From NCBI RefSeq assembly GCF_902141845.1, contig NZ_CABFPH010000030.1, positions 1 to 55,724 on the forward strand: a stretch of DNA of 55,724 bases, given 5' to 3'. Origin of the DNA: Methylobacterium symbioticum. Its GTDB lineage: Bacteria; Pseudomonadota; Alphaproteobacteria; Rhizobiales; Beijerinckiaceae. Of the stretch, positions 10,929 through 24,276 are shown in pieces (within the stretch, counting starts at the first letter, position 1; every line of letters begins with the position of its first letter). The position numbers were made by a program, and so were the translations under genes. The notes beneath the pieces were generated by a model. The model did no database searches, was not told the origin of the DNA, and saw only the letters and a list, made by a program, of their open reading frames with translations.

Positions 10929-11285
10929 TCAGGCGGCGAGGAGCTTCTCGACCTCGTTGACGAGATCGCGCAGGTGGAAGGGCTTCGAGAGGACCTTGGC
11001 GTCCTTCGGAGCCTTCGAATCCGGGTTGAGCGCCACCGCCGCGAAGCCCGTGATGAACATGACCTTGATGTCGGGGTCGAGTTCGGTCGCGCGGCGCGCC
11101 AGCTCGATCCCGTCCATCTCGGGCATCACGATATCGGTGAGCAGGAGCTCGAACGGCTCCTCGCGCAGGCGGTTGTAGGCCGAGAGCCCGTTATCGAACG
11201 AGAGCACGTCGTAGCCGGCATTCTGCAGCGCCTTGGCGAGGAAGCGCCGCATGTCATTGTCGTCTTCCGCCAGCAGGATCTTCAT
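10929..11285 (-). CDS. cpdR: Cell-cycle response regulator CpdR
   Basis: 118 residues, a single receiver domain with no output domain. The acidic pocket DD is in LLAEDDNDMRRF, the phospho-acceptor Asp in LLTDIVMPEMDG, Thr in FITGFAA and Lys in VLSKPFH. The whole sequence matches Caulobacter/Rhizobiales CpdR, the adaptor that when unphosphorylated directs ClpXP to degrade CtrA and other targets; it receives phosphate through the CckA-ChpT relay. Monocistronic, with a CtrA-like site upstream. Confidence 0.95.
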   Translation of the reverse strand: MKILLAEDDNDMRRFLAKALQNAGYDVLSFDNGLSAYNRLREEPFELLLTDIVMPEMDGIELARRATELDPDIKVMFITGFAAVALNPDSKAPKDAKVLSKPFHLRDLVNEVEKLLAA

Positions 11286-11338
11286 CGGACGGTTCCGAAC
11301 CCTCGATTCGACGTGTTCATTTCATAAAGGGAGCCGGT

Positions 11339-11355
11339 GGTAAACAAGAGGTTAG
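11339..11355 (-). promoter_or_regulatory. CtrA-like half-site pair upstream of cpdR
   Basis: On the minus strand the sequence reads CTAACC-N5-TTTACC, that is CTAA-N7-TTTA, one mismatch in each half of the CtrA consensus TTAA-N7-TTAA. It sits about 54 bases before the cpdR start. A GANTC site (GATTC, 11305-11309) lies between. Binding is inferred, not shown. Confidence 0.3.
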
Positions 11356-11493
11356 GATGCCGGGTCCGCGCCGGGTGACGGAGCGCACGCGGTGTCCGCC
11401 GCCGCCGTCCCGAAGGCCAGTGGACAGGGCCCGATCGGCAGACCAGATTGGGGGGATGCGCAGAGCCGATCCAGGCGGGGCCCCTCGGACGCG

Positions 11494-12396
11494 ATGACAG
11501 TATCTGACCAGGACCAGCCGGACGTTCTCGGCTTCTCGCCCCCCTTCGCCATCGACGAGCCGGCCAGCCACACCCTGCCCTTCGTCTTCAATACCGGCCA
11601 TTCCGGCTCGGTCTATCCGGCGGCCTTCCTCGCCGCCTCGCGCCTGCAACCCCTGGCCCTGCGCCGCTCGGAGGACGCTCATGTGGAGCGCCTGTTCGCG
11701 CCGGTCGTCGCGATGGGCGCGCCCCTGCTCAAGGCGCATTTCCCCCGGGCCTATCTCGACGTGAACCGCGAGCCCTACGAGCTCGACCCGCGCATGTTCG
11801 ACGGGCGCCTGCCGCCCTTCGCCAATACCCGTTCCATGCGGGTCGCCGGGGGTCTCGGAACGGTGCCCCGGGTGGTTGCCGACGGGCAGGAGATCTATGG
11901 CGGCCGCCTCGACGTGGAGGAGGCGGTCCTGCGCATCGAGCACCTCTACAAGCCCTATCATCGGGCCCTGCGCGCCCTGATCCAGCGGACCGCGCGCAAC
12001 TTCGGCCAATGCTTCCTGATCGACTGCCACTCGATGCCGTCCTCGAGCCTCGGCCGCGAGGCCGACCCGAAGGCGGACATCGTTCTCGGCGACCGCTTCG
12101 GCACCGCCTGCGCGCCCGACCTGATCGAGCGCTTCGAAGCCGCCTTCCGGGCCTGCGGTCTCGCTGTGGTGCGCAACAGGCCCTATGCCGGCGGTTTCAT
12201 CACCGAGCATTACGGCGAGCCGAATCTCGGCCGCCACGCGCTGCAGATCGAGATCAACCGCGCCCTCTACATGAACGAGGTGAGCCTCGCCGTGACGAGC
12301 GGGTTCGACAGTCTGATCGAGGCGCTGACCGCAGTCGTCGGGACGGTAGCGGAGAGCTACGCCGAACCGGTCCCGCGCAGCATCGCCGCTGAGTAG
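11494..12396 (+). CDS. N-formylglutamate amidohydrolase
   Basis: 300 residues from the ATG at 11494. Family motifs: NTGHSGSVYP (zinc-site His), FPRAYLDVNREPYELDP, LIDCHSMPS, GGFITEHYGEP and ALQIEINRALYMNE. It is a zinc hydrolase that releases formate and glutamate from N-formylglutamate, the last step of one histidine-degradation route (HutG/FGase type); related proteins act on other formylated amino acids. No other hut gene is visible. The frame is open to 11392, but the family match begins after the chosen ATG. It diverges from cpdR. Confidence 0.88.
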   Translation: MTVSDQDQPDVLGFSPPFAIDEPASHTLPFVFNTGHSGSVYPAAFLAASRLQPLALRRSEDAHVERLFAPVVAMGAPLLKAHFPRAYLDVNREPYELDPRMFDGRLPPFANTRSMRVAGGLGTVPRVVADGQEIYGGRLDVEEAVLRIEHLYKPYHRALRALIQRTARNFGQCFLIDCHSMPSSSLGREADPKADIVLGDRFGTACAPDLIERFEAAFRACGLAVVRNRPYAGGFITEHYGEPNLGRHALQIEINRALYMNEVSLAVTSGFDSLIEALTAVVGTVAESYAEPVPRSIAAE

Positions 12397-12459
12397 CGCG
12401 CAGCATCGCTGCGGCGTGGTGGCCGCGGACCGGCGCCCTGCGGGCCTGCCGGATCCAAG

Positions 12460-12487
12460 AAAAAAGGCCACTCCCGAAGGAGCGGCC
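12460..12487 (-). terminator. Intrinsic terminator, minus strand
   Basis: A nine-pair hairpin (one G-T pair) with a TTCG tetraloop closed by C-G, followed by TTTTTT. It lies about 180 bases beyond the galU stop and would end galU transcription and/or the candidate sRNA. Confidence 0.85.
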
Positions 12488-12550
12488 CGAAGTCTAGGGA
12501 GGAAACGCCCAAGAAGGGCTGCGCGACCGCGACGCCATCGCGATCTCGCA
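12460..12550 (-). ncRNA. Candidate sRNA with anti-SD (CCTCC) segment downstream of galU
   Basis: On the minus strand, a promoter-like pair TTGCGT (12579-12584) and TATTTT (12557-12562), 16 bases apart, would start an RNA near 12550. It would carry a small GCCC/GGGC hairpin and a single-stranded TTTCCTCCCTAGA segment. It ends in a 9-bp hairpin (GGCCGCTCC/GGAGTGGCC, TTCG loop) followed by six T at 12465-12460. That is the layout of alphaproteobacterial CCUCC-loop sRNAs. It may instead be just the galU 3' region and terminator. Confidence 0.4.
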
Positions 12551-12670
12551 ATGCACAAAATAAAGTGCGACGCACAAAACGCAAGGGTCTTTGGCGGCGT
12601 TTTGCATGCACTCGCTGCATGCGGCAATGGCGCTGGCTGCAGATGCCTGCGTGGCAGCGCCACCAATCCG

Positions 12671-13537
12671 TCAGGCGCCGTTCAGCAGGCGCGCGATCTC
12701 GGCCTTCAGGGGCTCGGCGAGGTCCGGGCGCTCAAGGGCATAGGCGAGGTTGGCCGTGAGGAACCCGATCTTCGAACCGGTATCGTAGGTCCGGCCCTCG
12801 TAGTGCATGCCGAAGAACTTCTGCTCGGCCATCAGCTTGATCATCGCGTCGGTGAGCTGGATCTCGCCGCCGGCACCCGTCTCGCCTTTCTCCAGGATCG
12901 CGAAGATCTCCGGCTGAAGGATATAGCGGCCCGAGATGATGGAGTTCGAGGGCGCGGTGCCCTGCTTCGGCTTCTCGACCATGCCGGTGATCTCGAAGGT
13001 CTGGCCGAAGGTCTTGCCGACGCTGACGATGCCGTATTGGTGGGTCTCCTCCGGCTTCACCTCCTCGGTGGCAATGATGTTGCCGCCGTGCCGCTCGTAG
13101 GCGGCGAGCATCTGCTGCATGCAGCCCTTGCTCAGCATGTCCGGCAGGAGGACGGCAAAGGGCTCGTCGCCGACGATCTCGCGGGCGCACCAGACGGCGT
13201 GCCCGAGGCCGAGCGGCGCCTGCTGACGGGTGAAGCTGGTCTGGCCGGCCTTCGGCAGGTCCTTCTTCAGCGCCTCGTAGGCCGCCTGCTTGCCGCGCTC
13301 CTGCAACGTGCGGTCGAGCTCGTAGGCGATATCGAAATGGTCCTCGATCACCGCCTTGCCGCGGCCGGTGACGAAGATGAAGTGCTCGATCCCGGCCTCC
13401 CGGGCCTCGTCGACCACATGCTGGACCACGGGGCGGTCCACCACCGTCAGCATCTCCTTCGGCACCGCCTTGGTGGCCGGCAGGAAGCGGGTTCCGAGCC
13501 CCGCCACGGGAAGGACGGCCTTGCGGATGGGTTTCAT
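12671..13537 (-). CDS. galU: UTP-glucose-1-phosphate uridylyltransferase
   Basis: 288 residues, full GalU length. The nucleotide-binding start [19 protein letters not shown], the VPKEML lysine, [15 protein letters not shown] and GGEIQLTDA motifs are all present. It makes UDP-glucose from UTP and glucose-1-phosphate for polysaccharides and lipids. It is divergent from galE (200-bp gap), which uses its product. A strong intrinsic terminator lies about 180 bp downstream. Confidence 0.95.
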   Translation of the reverse strand: MKPIRKAVLPVAGLGTRFLPATKAVPKEMLTVVDRPVVQHVVDEAREAGIEHFIFVTGRGKAVIEDHFDIAYELDRTLQERGKQAAYEALKKDLPKAGQTSFTRQQAPLGLGHAVWCAREIVGDEPFAVLLPDMLSKGCMQQMLAAYERHGGNIIATEEVKPEETHQYGIVSVGKTFGQTFEITGMVEKPKQGTAPSNSIISGRYILQPEIFAILEKGETGAGGEIQLTDAMIKLMAEQKFFGMHYEGRTYDTGSKIGFLTANLAYALERPDLAEPLKAEIARLLNGA

Positions 13538-13737
13538 TGCGCGAACCTAGTCGAGAAGGGGTGTCGCCCGGTGACGGACTGTTCAGCGCTTGAGAGATAG
13601 CACGGCTTGGTGAACAACAAGGATGCGGAACAACCCTGACGGGCTTTCTCCGCGAAAAACCGTAGGCCTGAACGGTCGAGCGTCGGCGGCAGGGGAATGC
13701 CGCCCGGATGTCGCCGGGGTGCGGAGGGGCTTTGAGG

Positions 13738-14727
13738 ATGTCGGTTCTGGTGACGGGGGGCGCCGGCTACATCGGCAGCCACATGGTCCTCGCCCTGCAG
13801 GATGCCGGGCAAAGCGCGGTGGTGCTCGACGACCTCTCGACCGGCTTCGACTGGCTGCTGCCGCCGGAGGTGAAGCTCGTCCTCGGCGATGTCGCGGATG
13901 CGGCGCTGGTCGGTCAGGCCATCCGCGAGAACGGCTGCGACGCCCTCGCCCACTTCGCCGCCCGCATCGTCGTCCCGGATTCCGTCGCCGATCCGCTGGG
14001 CTACTATCTCGCCAACACCGTGAAGACGCGCGCCCTCATCGAGACGGCGGTGAAGGCGGGCGTGAAGCATGTCATCTTCTCCTCGACGGCGGCGGTCTAC
14101 GGCGAGCCCGCCACCGTCCCGGTCCCCGAGGATCTGGAGACCAGCCCGATCAACCCCTACGGCCGCTCGAAGCTGATGAGCGAGTGGATGATCGAGGACG
14201 CCGCCCGCGCCCACGGCTTCACCTACGTCATCCTCCGCTACTTCAACGTGGCCGGCGCGGATCCGCGCGGCCGCTCCGGCCAGTCGACGCCGAACGCCAC
14301 CCATCTGATCAAGGTCGCGACCCAGGCGGCGCTCGGCCAGCGCAGCCATCTCGAGGTCTTCGGCACCGATTATCCGACGCCGGACGGGTCCTGTCTGCGC
14401 GACTACATCCAGGTCAGCGACCTCGCCGAGGCCCACCGCGTCGCCCTCGACCACCTGCGCTCCGGTGGCGAGAGCCTGACCCTGAATTGCGGCTACGGGC
14501 GCGGCTACTCGGTGCTGGAGGTGGTCGACGTGGTCAAGCGCGTCTCCGGCCGCGACTTCGAGGTCCGGCTGAGCCCGCGTCGCGCCGGCGATCCCGCGCG
14601 CATCGTTGCCGGCGCCGACCGCATCCGCACGCGTCTCGGCTGGACTCCGCGCCACGACGATCTCGAGGGAATCGTGCGCCAGGCCCTCGACTGGGAGGCG
14701 GCGCTGGCCCGGCGCAACCGGCACTGA
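13738..14727 (+). CDS. galE: UDP-glucose 4-epimerase
   Basis: 329 residues. Extended SDR: NAD-binding GGAGYIGS near residue 7, catalytic YxxxK in NPYGRSKLMSE, a Ser/Thr partner in FSSTAAVYG, and the C-terminal NCGYGRGYSV segment of GalE. It interconverts UDP-glucose and UDP-galactose. The frame opens at 13708, but MSVLVTGGAGYIG at 13738 is the family start. The lytic transglycosylase ATG comes two bases after the stop codon, so the pair is probably one operon. Confidence 0.93.
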   Translation: MSVLVTGGAGYIGSHMVLALQDAGQSAVVLDDLSTGFDWLLPPEVKLVLGDVADAALVGQAIRENGCDALAHFAARIVVPDSVADPLGYYLANTVKTRALIETAVKAGVKHVIFSSTAAVYGEPATVPVPEDLETSPINPYGRSKLMSEWMIEDAARAHGFTYVILRYFNVAGADPRGRSGQSTPNATHLIKVATQAALGQRSHLEVFGTDYPTPDGSCLRDYIQVSDLAEAHRVALDHLRSGGESLTLNCGYGRGYSVLEVVDVVKRVSGRDFEVRLSPRRAGDPARIVAGADRIRTRLGWTPRHDDLEGIVRQALDWEAALARRNRH

Positions 14728-14728
14728 G

Positions 14729-15937
14729 ATGCGCCCGCTCATCGCGCTGGCCGTCGTCGTCGCTGCCCTCGCCGGGCCGACCGGTCCCGTCGCGGCTGAG
14801 CCGGCATCGCGGGCCGCATCCGCGGCCGAGTTCGCCCGCTTCGTCGCCACGCTCCGCCCCGAGGCGGAGGCGCGCGGCGTCTCGCGCGCGACCTTCGAGG
14901 CCGCCTTCGCCGGCGTGACCAGTCCGGATCCGGACATCCTCGCCCGGACGAAGCGGCAGGGCGAGTTCGGCCGGCCGGTCTGGGACTACCTCGTCGGCGC
15001 CGTCTCGGCGGGCCGGATCGCCCGCGGCCAAGCCCGCGGCCAGGCGCTCGCGGCGACGCTTGCGGCCATCGAGGCCCGCTACCGGGTGCCCGCACCGGTT
15101 CTGCTCGCCTTCTGGGGCGTGGAATCCGATTTCGGTGCGAGCGGCGGCAGCGTCCCGACGATCCGCGCCCTCGCGACCCTGGCCCAGGCCCGGCACCGCG
15201 GCGACCTGTTCCGCGGGGAACTGCTCGCCGCGCTCCAGATCCTCGAACGCGGCGACATCGCGCCGGACCGGATGAAGGGGAGCTGGGCCGGCGCCATGGG
15301 CCAGGTCCAGTTCCTGCCCTCGACCTTCCTGAAACACGCCGTCGACTTCGACGGCGATGGGCACCGCGACATCTGGCGCAGCGACGCCGATGCGCTCGCC
15401 TCGATCGCCGCCTACCTGGCGGATCTCGGCTGGAAGCCGGACCTGTCCTGGGGCTATGCGGTGACGCTTCCGGACGGCTTCGACCTGACGCGCTACGCGG
15501 GCGACCTGTCCGATTTCACCCGTCGCGGCGTGCGGCGCCTCGATGGCGGCGCCCTCCCCCCGGCGGGCGCGGCGAGCCTGTTCCTGCCCGGCGGGCTCGG
15601 GGCGCCGGCCTTCCTGATCACCGACAATTTCGAGGTGATCCGCGCCTACAACACCTCCGATTCCTACGCGCTCGCGGTCGGACATCTCGCCGACCGGCTG
15701 GCCGGCGGACCCGCCCTCGCCGCCCCCTGGCCGAGTGCCGCCGCGCGCCTCGATTCGGCGGGCCTGCGCGCGCTGCAGGCGGGGCTGGCCGCGCAAGGGC
15801 TCTATGCCGGCGATGTCGATGGCCGCGCCGGACCGAAGCTGCGCGAATCGGTTCGGCGCTACCAGATCCGCGAGAATCTGCCCGCCGACGGCTACGCCAC
15901 GCCCGCCCTCCTCGCCCGGCTCACCGGTCGGCCGTGA
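14729..15937 (+). CDS. Lytic murein transglycosylase (MltB/SltB family) with peptidoglycan-binding domain
   Basis: 402 residues. Signal peptide residues 1-23 (ending VAA). The SLT-2/MltB-type catalytic domain contains FWGVESDFGA with catalytic E132, AMGQVQFLPSTFL and DFDGDGHRDIW. The C-terminal 60 residues form a PG_binding_1 repeat (LQAGLAAQGLYAGDVDG...VRRYQ). It cleaves peptidoglycan glycan strands to 1,6-anhydro ends in the periplasm. No lipobox cysteine is seen, so it is soluble rather than a lipoprotein. It follows galE directly. Confidence 0.92.
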   Translation: MRPLIALAVVVAALAGPTGPVAAEPASRAASAAEFARFVATLRPEAEARGVSRATFEAAFAGVTSPDPDILARTKRQGEFGRPVWDYLVGAVSAGRIARGQARGQALAATLAAIEARYRVPAPVLLAFWGVESDFGASGGSVPTIRALATLAQARHRGDLFRGELLAALQILERGDIAPDRMKGSWAGAMGQVQFLPSTFLKHAVDFDGDGHRDIWRSDADALASIAAYLADLGWKPDLSWGYAVTLPDGFDLTRYAGDLSDFTRRGVRRLDGGALPPAGAASLFLPGGLGAPAFLITDNFEVIRAYNTSDSYALAVGHLADRLAGGPALAAPWPSAAARLDSAGLRALQAGLAAQGLYAGDVDGRAGPKLRESVRRYQIRENLPADGYATPALLARLTGRP

Positions 15938-16014
15938 CCCGCGCCGTCGCCCCTCCCTTTAGCCGCCCTCGTTTCCCTCCTATGATCGCCGTGTGTCGCG
16001 TGAAGGATGGTTCG

Positions 16015-17412
16015 ATGACGCTGGCGAAGCTTGCTGTGCTCCGCAGGGCCCTGCCCGCGCTCGCCTGTGCCGGGCTCGCCCTGCTCGTCGTCCCCGAGCC
16101 GGCCCGGGCGCAGTGGGGCGACAGCTACGACCAGCCGCAGGATTACGGCTACCGGCGCCGCTCGCGCGACGCCTATTACCGCGACGATGGCTATCGCCAG
16201 CCGCAGCCGCGCCGCTACGCGCCGCCCCAGGAGGCGCCGCGCCAGTTCTACTGGCCCTGGGAGGATCGGCCGCAGCAGGCCGCGCCGCAGCCGCAGCCGA
16301 CCTATCGGCGGCCCCCCCGGCCCAAGCCGCCGGTCGGCACCGCGGACGGCGCCCGGGAGAACCATCGCCCCGCCGTGAAGCGGCGGGTGCAGCCGCCGCC
16401 CGCGACCGAGCCTCAGAAGCCCGCGATCGCCAAGACGGAACCGAGCGTGCGTATTGCCGTCTTCGGGGATTCGCTTGCCGATTCTCTGAGCCGCGGTCTC
16501 GACGATGTGTTTGAAGACAATGCGGACGTTGCCGTCATCGACCGCGCCAAGCCCGACAGCGGCCTCGTCCGCCGCGACGTGGTGGACTGGGCCAGCGCTG
16601 CCGCGGACTATCTCAAGATAAGCAAAATATCCTATGCTGTAGTCCTGCTTGGCGTGAACGACCGGCAGCCTATCCGCGAGGGCGACCAGAGCTACGAGGC
16701 TTTGAGCGACCGCTGGCGTGAGACCTATCGTACCCGCGTCGAGGCATTGGCAAAGGTCTTCCAGGACCAGAAGATACCTCTGATCTGGGTCGGGACGCCG
16801 CCCGTACGTAGCGAGAGCCTAACCAAGGATCTCGCCGCCATCAACGACATCGTGCGCGACGCCGTGCAGAAGGCAGGAGGCATCTTTGTCGACGCGTGGC
16901 CCGGCTTCGTGGACGACCGTAACCGCTTCGTAATGACGGGTCCCGATTTAGAAGGGCAGGCGGCGAAGCTGCGGACGGCGGACGGGGTGCACTTCACCCG
17001 GGCGGGCGCGCGCAAGCTCGCCCATTTCGCCGATGTCGAACTGAAGCGGATGATGGGAAGCGCCGCTCCGGCCACGTCGGAGGCAACTCCCACCGCCGTT
17101 GCGCCGATCCAGGCCCCCGGTCTCGACGGGAGCGCGTCTAAGCTTGACGACATCGCTGCAATCGACCGGCAGATCACTGCCATGCTGCCGAGCCTGCCCG
17201 AACCGCCCGGCATCCCGGCGCTTCCGGTTAAGCCAGCGGCCGGGCAGGTCGTGCCCCTCGGCCGGGCCGAGATTTCGCCCGGCGGCACGCTTGCGAGCGG
17301 ACGTCAGCCCGACGGCGACGCTTCGGGCAATGTCGAGCGCACCCTCCAGCGTGGCAGCGCGCCCCTGCCGCAGCCCGGGCGTGCAGACGATTTCCGCTGG
17401 CCGCCGGGCTGA
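16015..17412 (+). CDS. DUF459 / SGNH-hydrolase family secreted protein
   Basis: 465 residues. Signal peptide (ending ARA, residue 32), a 110-residue low-complexity part rich in Tyr, Arg, Pro and Gln, then an SGNH/GDSL domain: VFGDSLADS (S153), the block-III LLGVND and the block-V DGVHFTRAGARKLA. DUF459 proteins are periplasmic or envelope SGNH enzymes, probably acyl- or acetyl-esterases on glycans; the substrate is not known. Codon usage changes within the gene at about 16,440: the front part is GC3-rich like its neighbours, while the SGNH part uses ATA, GTA, CTA, TTA and AAA codons. It converges on gltD with only nine bases between stops. Confidence 0.85.
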   Translation: MTLAKLAVLRRALPALACAGLALLVVPEPARAQWGDSYDQPQDYGYRRRSRDAYYRDDGYRQPQPRRYAPPQEAPRQFYWPWEDRPQQAAPQPQPTYRRPPRPKPPVGTADGARENHRPAVKRRVQPPPATEPQKPAIAKTEPSVRIAVFGDSLADSLSRGLDDVFEDNADVAVIDRAKPDSGLVRRDVVDWASAAADYLKISKISYAVVLLGVNDRQPIREGDQSYEALSDRWRETYRTRVEALAKVFQDQKIPLIWVGTPPVRSESLTKDLAAINDIVRDAVQKAGGIFVDAWPGFVDDRNRFVMTGPDLEGQAAKLRTADGVHFTRAGARKLAHFADVELKRMMGSAAPATSEATPTAVAPIQAPGLDGSASKLDDIAAIDRQITAMLPSLPEPPGIPALPVKPAAGQVVPLGRAEISPGGTLASGRQPDGDASGNVERTLQRGSAPLPQPGRADDFRWPPG

Positions 17413-17421
17413 TTACCTCCC

Positions 17422-18855
17422 TCAGCGCGGGAGGATGGACGAGCCCATTAGGTTTTCGTCGATCGCTCGTGCCGCCTGACGACCCTCGCGGATCGCCCAC
17501 ACGACAAGGGACTGGCCGCGGCGCATGTCGCCCGCGGCCCAGATCTTCTCGTCCGAGGTGCGGTAGTCGTCCTCGTTGGCCTCGATGTTGCCCCGCTTGG
17601 TCATCGCGACGCCCGACTGCTCGATGAGGCCCTTCTCGATCGAACCAGCGAAGCCGATCGCCATAAAGACGAGGTCAGCCGGAAGTACGAACTCGGTTCC
17701 GGGAATAGGCTGGCGCTTCGCGTCGACGCGCGCGCAGATGACGCCCGTGACATGGCCCTTCTTGTTGCTTTCCAGGCGCAGAGTTGCGGCCTGGAACTCG
17801 CGCTCGGCGCCCTCGGCTTGGCTGGACGAGGTCCGCATCTTGGTCGGCCAATAGGGCCATACGGTCAGCTTGTCCTCGCGCTCCGGCGGGCGCGGCCGGA
17901 TGTCGAGCTGGGTCACCGAGAGAGCGCCCTGGCGGAAAGCCGTACCTACGCAGTCGGAGGCCGTGTCGCCGCCGCCAATGACGACGACGTTCTTGCCGGC
18001 CGCGATGATCGGCAACTCGCCGTTGCCACGCATCGGCTCGTTGCCGACCCGGCGGTTCGACTGGACGAGGTAGGGCATCGCGTAGTGCACGCCCTCGAAG
18101 TCCTGGCCGGGGAGCTGAGGGTTACGCGGATCCTCGGCGCCGCCGCAGAAGATCACTGCGTCGAACTCGGCCTTCAGCTCGTTGACCGACTTCGTGACGC
18201 CGATATTCTGGTTGTAGTGGAAGACGACGCCCTCGGCCTCCATCTGCTTCACCCGGCGGTCGATGTGCCGCTTCTCCATCTTGAAGTCGGGGATACCGTA
18301 GCGCAGCAGGCCACCGGCCTTCGGCTCACGCTCGAAGACGTGCACCTCGTGGCCGACGCGGGCGAGCTGCTGGGCCGCCGCCATACCGGCTGGCCCGGAG
18401 CCGACGACGGCCACCCGCTTGCCGGTGCGCTCGCTCGCGGGCTCGGGCTTGACCCAGCCCATGTTCCAGGCTCGGTCGGCGATTGCCTGCTCGATCGTCT
18501 TGATGGCTACCGGTTGGTTTTCGAGGTTCAGGGTGCAGGCTTCCTCGCAGGGGGCGGGGCAGACGCGGCCGGTGAACTCGGGGAAGTTGTTGGTGGAATG
18601 GAGGTTGCGCGACGCCTCCTCCCAGTCCGACTGGAAGACAAGGTCGTTCCAGTCAGGAATCTGGTTGTGCACCGGGCAGCCGGTCGGGCCGTGGCAGAAT
18701 GGGATGCCGCAATCCATGCAGCGGGCCGCTTGTTTGGTCAGATCGTGCTCGTCGAGCGGCAGTGTGAATTCGCGGAAATGCCGGATCCGGTCGGCGGCGA
18801 GCTGATACTTCTGCTCCTGCCGGTCGAACTCAAGGAAACCCGTGATCTTGCCCAT
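17422..18855 (-). CDS. gltD: Glutamate synthase (NADPH) small subunit
   Basis: 477 residues, normal length. The N-terminal Fe-S ligands are in CMDCGIPFCHG and CPVHN, then CPAPCEEAC; FAD site VAVVGSGPAGMAAA and NADPH site VVVIGGGDTASDC. It passes electrons from NADPH to GltB. It lies 103 bp downstream of gltB, with a stem-loop in the gap, and is probably in the same operon. Codon choice is less GC-biased than in the flanking genes (ACA, CTT, GTA and similar codons), part of the 16.4-20.4 kb composition tract. Confidence 0.95.
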   Translation of the reverse strand: MGKITGFLEFDRQEQKYQLAADRIRHFREFTLPLDEHDLTKQAARCMDCGIPFCHGPTGCPVHNQIPDWNDLVFQSDWEEASRNLHSTNNFPEFTGRVCPAPCEEACTLNLENQPVAIKTIEQAIADRAWNMGWVKPEPASERTGKRVAVVGSGPAGMAAAQQLARVGHEVHVFEREPKAGGLLRYGIPDFKMEKRHIDRRVKQMEAEGVVFHYNQNIGVTKSVNELKAEFDAVIFCGGAEDPRNPQLPGQDFEGVHYAMPYLVQSNRRVGNEPMRGNGELPIIAAGKNVVVIGGGDTASDCVGTAFRQGALSVTQLDIRPRPPEREDKLTVWPYWPTKMRTSSSQAEGAEREFQAATLRLESNKKGHVTGVICARVDAKRQPIPGTEFVLPADLVFMAIGFAGSIEKGLIEQSGVAMTKRGNIEANEDDYRTSDEKIWAAGDMRRGQSLVVWAIREGRQAARAIDENLMGSSILPR

Positions 18856-18924
18856 CGATCAGCCCCTGGGCTGGCGCGTCCCGTAACAGCGCTGCCCGCG
18901 TCTTCCGTTATCTTGAGAGCGTGA

Positions 18925-18944
18925 CCGGGCGGCAAACCGCCCGG
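18925..18944 (-). repeat. Stem-loop between gltB and gltD
   Basis: A perfect 8-bp stem CCGGGCGG/CCGCCCGG with a four-base loop lies between the gltB stop and the gltD start. There is no T-run. It may set the relative amounts of the two subunits by mRNA processing, but this is inference. Confidence 0.5.
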
Positions 18945-18958
18945 CCTGGCGTTGGTGT

Positions 18959-23659
<4,701 letters not shown>

Positions 23660-23837
23660 GCCCGACTCTTTCCTCACGTTCACCACGACCATCCGCGCCG
23701 CCACGCTCGGCGTGCGAGCATGTTTCGTGCCCGTCCATCAACCGATGCCGGGCTGTCAATTCGTCTCATCGGGTGAGGCCGGGTCTTCCCCAGGGGGAAG
23801 CGCCCGCCGCCCGCGGGCTCGCCGCCGGCCCTTGATG

Positions 23838-23909
23838 TCAGCTGGCGCGGGCCTGGACCGCCGCTTCGGCGATCGGCAGCCGTCGTTTTTTAGACGCCGC
23901 CGCGCGCAT
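23838..23909 (-). pseudogene. Possible remnant of a TetR regulator gene (first ~20 codons)
   Basis: A 23-codon frame starts with ATG at 23909 and reads MRAAASKKRRLPIAEAAVQ before running into unrelated sequence and a TGA. The basic patch followed by an IAEAAVQ-type helix is how TetR-family regulators begin. An operator-like palindrome lies about 60-80 bases upstream, as expected for an autoregulated tetR. The rest of the gene is missing, so deletion is inferred. The match is too short to be sure. Confidence 0.25.
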
Positions 23910-23970
23910 CGGGCGAGATCCCTGCCTTGGAAATGGGCGGCCGGATCGGCTGCCCCTGCTGACGTAAATG

Positions 23971-23987
23971 GGACAGGCGTACTGTCC
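23971..23987. promoter_or_regulatory. Operator-like palindrome GGACAG-N5-CTGTCC
   Basis: A perfect 6+6 inverted repeat with a five-base centre, in an AT-richer stretch between gltB and the gene at 24277. Spacing and symmetry suit a dimeric TetR-type repressor. It may be a leftover of a deleted tetR locus or may act on gltB transcription (start about 310 bases away). Confidence 0.35.
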
Positions 23988-24276
23988 TAATGCTGGAAAG
24001 TGACAGATTTCAAGGTTTCCAGCAAGAGGCGTTCCGCAGCGCCGGGCGGCGACCTCCGGACGCGGCCGCCGCGCCGAGGCCGGGCCGATGGCTGGCCCGC
24101 TCTCCGGCCCGGCCAAGTCCCCGCAATCTCGCCAGAATCATGCCGTCTAACCCGAGCTGCCGAGCACAAGCGGCATGCGGGCAATGCACCTGCCGGCGCG
24201 GTTCCGGACCAGCGTATCGGGTTCCGGAACCGCGCCTTCCGCGGGCATCGGCGGAGCGAGACATCTCGGGACACGC

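Larger units (their letters stand above)
23660..24276. other. Intergenic region upstream of gltB with operator-like palindrome and possible tetR remnant
   Basis: 617 bp without a convincing full gene. It carries the gltB leader and promoter region. A locally AT-richer patch (about 23,880-24,025) contains two inverted repeats: GGACAG-N5-CTGTCC (23,971-23,987) and GCTGGAAA-N16-TTTCCAGC (23,992-24,023). The remainder, up to the ATG at 24277, is GC-rich with only chance open frames. Confidence 0.6.
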
